Notes under the pieces: generated by a model
The model's database searches: none
What the model was told of the DNA's origin: nothing
Seen by the model: only the letters and a program-made list of their open reading frames with translations
Shown: positions 61,600-64,000 of the stretch, piece after piece
Position numbering within the stretch: position 1 is the first letter of the stretch
How the letters are laid out: each line of letters opens with the position of its first letter
Origin: Monilinia fructicola
Taxonomy: Eukaryota > Ascomycota > Leotiomycetes > Helotiales > Sclerotiniaceae
NCBI GenBank assembly: GCA_008692225.1
Contig: VICG01000012.1
Coordinates: 620,001 to 684,000 of the forward strand
Direction of reading: 5' to 3'
DNA length: 64,000 bases
Made by a program: the position numbers and the translations under genes

Positions 61600-63735
61600 C
61601 TATTCCTCTGCATCAAGCTCCATTCTATCAGTACCAACTGCATTTGCATCCTCTGTCCCATTTTCATCGTCTGAGCTGACTTCAGACTCACTAAGGTCAG
61701 TGTCACAGTCCAAGTAAGTTGGGATCTTCCCACGGCATTCTTTAATCTCGTCTTTGATCTTCTCCTGAATTTCAGGCCAACTATACAGAATGCTCTGGAT
61801 TTCAGGACCGGAGCGCTTTGGAAAGTGCCCCTCGGTCTTGGTAAAACCACCGCCTCTAATCACAGGAATATTATCGATGGTGAGCATGCGTGAAGTCAAG
61901 AGGGCCAAAGGAAGTCCGGGGAGCCTCTTGTAATCAAGAAATTCCTCGTTTTGTGCCTCTGCAACAAGCTTCCAGTCTTCGTCATCCAGGTTTCCTTTCT
62001 TTGTCCTGATAGCATCCATGATGTGTGATTCTAGGTATTCTTTCTCCCACTCTGTCCATTTGTCGGCCTTTGGCTTGGAGGGAGCCGAGCTTGACCTCTT
62101 TGTTGGGGCAGCAGGGAAGTCATTAGGAAGTCTTCGACGTAGAATAGCGTTTGCCCACAGATTGAGCTTTGCGACCGTGACCTTTCCGCTCGGTCCTTTC
62201 TTCCAGTTTCTCCGAGTGCCCGGGTACTTGTACTCCCACTCTTGCCCGTTGTCGGCTACCAGCTTGATAGAAGCAGGAACAATCTTGCTGAAAGGATTGA
62301 GCATCAAAGACGCATTTCTGGCGAGTCTGAAGGTTGTTTCATGCTTTGATCGTGTTTTAGTGGGTTGTTGGCTTAGGGGAACCGGAACCTACCAGGGAAA
62401 GGGGTTAGATATCGCAGCATAGCATCAAAAATAGATGGTAACTTACAGCAGATGATTGAGAAGATTTTCCCGCTGGAGGGTCAGGAATAATTGGTCGTGG
62501 ATTTGGGGCTTGCATTCTTCTAGGATTGTCGTTTTTTGTTTTCGGAAGCAATGGACGGCCACGACCTGTTTTCTTTTCAGGCTGCGGTATCGCATCAGCA
62601 CATGTTTGTATGGTGAATTAAGAATAATACATACCGGAATCGAAGTACTTGAAGAACCTTGAGTAGTACTACTCGAGCCAGTAGCTGTGGGAATCGAAGA
62701 TTGTAGTGCTATAAGTTCATCTCCACCCATTGCAAATTCATCTGGAGCTGGAATGTTAGACTGATGCTTACTATTCTGTTGGACGTACGAGCTATTATCA
62801 GAAGTAGGGAACACAGATAGACTATTAATACTTTGTTGCAAGTTCTGGGGCGCTGGAACAGAGGTTTGTAAAGTAGTATCGTGATCTAAAGCCATGGGAA
62901 GAGGTTCATAAGCAACAGAGTTTGAATGATCGACATTTTGACCAGAGACTTTTGCGGAATGTGAGCGATGGATAGGCATTGCGTTACTTCGGAGCTGCGG
63001 CTGTGAATCTATCGGAAGAACAAGATCTCTAGGAGTTCCTGAAAAACGTCTAAATGGCGTGACTTGGACAGGTAGCTGGTAAGGAGATGAATACTGCATT
63101 GAACTTGGGTGTATCACGCTTTGAAATCGATCTGAACCAAGGGCTCTAATATGGTTAGACATTGGTCGACTATTGGAAGCTTGAGAAGATGGATGTAAGT
63201 CAGATAATCCGGCTGTTTGTGTGCGCGGATCAGCCAAATGACTCTGGCTAGACACCCTGGAGTTTACACGAGTGACGGCCTGCTGCGGCTGCGGCTGCGG
63301 CTGCTGTCCACGAGGATTGAGGGGTCCTAGAAATTCGCGGAGACTCTCATAATATCTAGCATCACTAGTACGATCATGAACATCAGCCTGTTCTTGCTGT
63401 CTACTGATTCTGATAGCCTCTCGCCGTTGCTCGTGCCCGAGGGGGTCGAGGGGACCTAAGAATTCACGGAGATTGTCGGCATAGCTAGCAAGTGAGCCTC
63501 TTGGTTCTCTGCGAAGTGGTCGCGGTATCTGCTGGATGTTTAACGTTTGACGGCGTTGGCTTCCGATTAGTCCACCACGTGGATGGATTCTTTCTCTCCT
63601 AGGAAGCGCTGTAGTAACTTGAAGCTCGGGTGATCCTGACTCACTTCTTTCAATGGAGGGTATAGGATCATCAGGATCTAGATCGAACTGGGGAGTCATC
63701 GGCTCCTGCTTAATAGGCTTTTTACCTTCCATCAT
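61600..63735 (-). CDS. WRSQI/SANT-like domain protein with AT-hook-like motif (family member C)
   Basis: Three exons are inferred: 63735-62635, 62581-62447 and 62388-61600. They are joined across GT..AG introns of 53 and 58 nt, both phase 0, giving 674 residues. Residues 1-370 are disordered and Gln/Ser/Pro-rich, with a duplicated LREFLGPLDPLG / LREFLGPLNPRG unit at about 90 and 133. Exon 2 carries KKTGRGRPLLPK at about 370-380, an AT-hook-like GRP core. The shared domain spans about 450-562: ASIKLVADNG, WEYKYPG, VAKLNLWANAILRRRL, then WTEWEKEYLESHIMDAI and DEDWKLVAEAQNEEF. It is the most divergent of the three. The C-terminus has GGGFTKTEGHFPKRSGPEIQ and an acidic tail (DLSESEVSSDDENG). A nuclear DNA-binding role is inferred; no named family is recognised. 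Confidence 0.75.
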
Positions 63736-64000
63736 ACGGATAGTTACAGTAAAAATAGTCGAATAATGGGTGAAACCTCAGTGTAAAATCTTATATTGTT
63801 GAGAAGTTGTAGAAGTCAAAAGAAAGGTATTAAATACGAGAATTAACTTCTGAGATCGTTTGAAATGATGTTTATGTGAACTGTTGGTGGGAAGAAACTT
63901 CTGACAGAGAAATTTCTGTTTAGCCTTAAATAGGTAGAAGCTAAGGGTTTTAAAATTACATTCTTGTGGTTATCAGAGAGTTTAAGTGCGGCGTTGAAAT
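63736..64000. other. Promoter side of member C
   Basis: An AT-rich upstream region of the minus-strand gene. Nothing specific recognised. Confidence 0.4.

Overview
The window is a piece of a filamentous ascomycete genome. Genes are broken by 42 to 252 nt introns with GT..AG ends and CTAAC-like branch sites. Promoters carry long CT-rich tracts, intergenic DNA is full of short microsatellites, and the protein families are typical of fungi (Reb1-type Myb factor, Zn2Cys6 factor, zf-3CxxC protein, small secreted protein). The overall feel is of a Leotiomycete such as the Sclerotiniaceae, but that placement is an inference. No tRNA, rRNA, intact transposon or CRISPR array was recognised.

Layout. 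1-635: a possible disordered 3' gene end. 1486-5286 (-): a large Reb1/TTF-I-like Myb protein with one apparent frame break and an unusual double intron. 6333-7908 (+): a four-exon alpha/beta hydrolase with an extra N-terminal domain. 9807-10454 (+): a small secreted protein. 13885-15495 (+): a proline-rich protein with NPF, DPF and SH3-ligand motifs. 15496-33503: about 18 kb without a convincing gene, dotted with microsatellites. 33504-35634 (+): an AT-hook plus Zn2Cys6 transcription factor that looks decayed, with many small frame breaks. 35635-43123: a second gene-poor stretch. 43124-44615 (+): an NAD(P)-binding epimerase/NmrA-like protein.

The right-hand third (46-64 kb) is different. It holds three multi-exon genes (46052-49156 -, 53569-55358 +, 61600-63735 -) that share a domain of about 100-110 residues. 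The domain starts with a short beta-rich stretch, continues with a helix of the type LNxWRSQI, and ends in a SANT/Myb-like segment (WTxxE ... DWxxV). Outside this domain they are disordered, basic/acidic and poorly alike, and every intron is phase 0. Between them lie an unrecognised 241-residue protein gene (56882-57664) and a zf-3CxxC zinc protein gene (60197-60772). I read this as a local expansion of an apparently undescribed family of nuclear, possibly DNA-binding proteins, and it is the best candidate for something new in the window.

There is no sign of one pathway tying the genes together. The common thread is DNA-binding or nuclear proteins (Reb1, AT-hook/Zn2Cys6, the three-member family). 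Exon boundaries are my own readings from splice sites and frame and have not been tested against transcripts.
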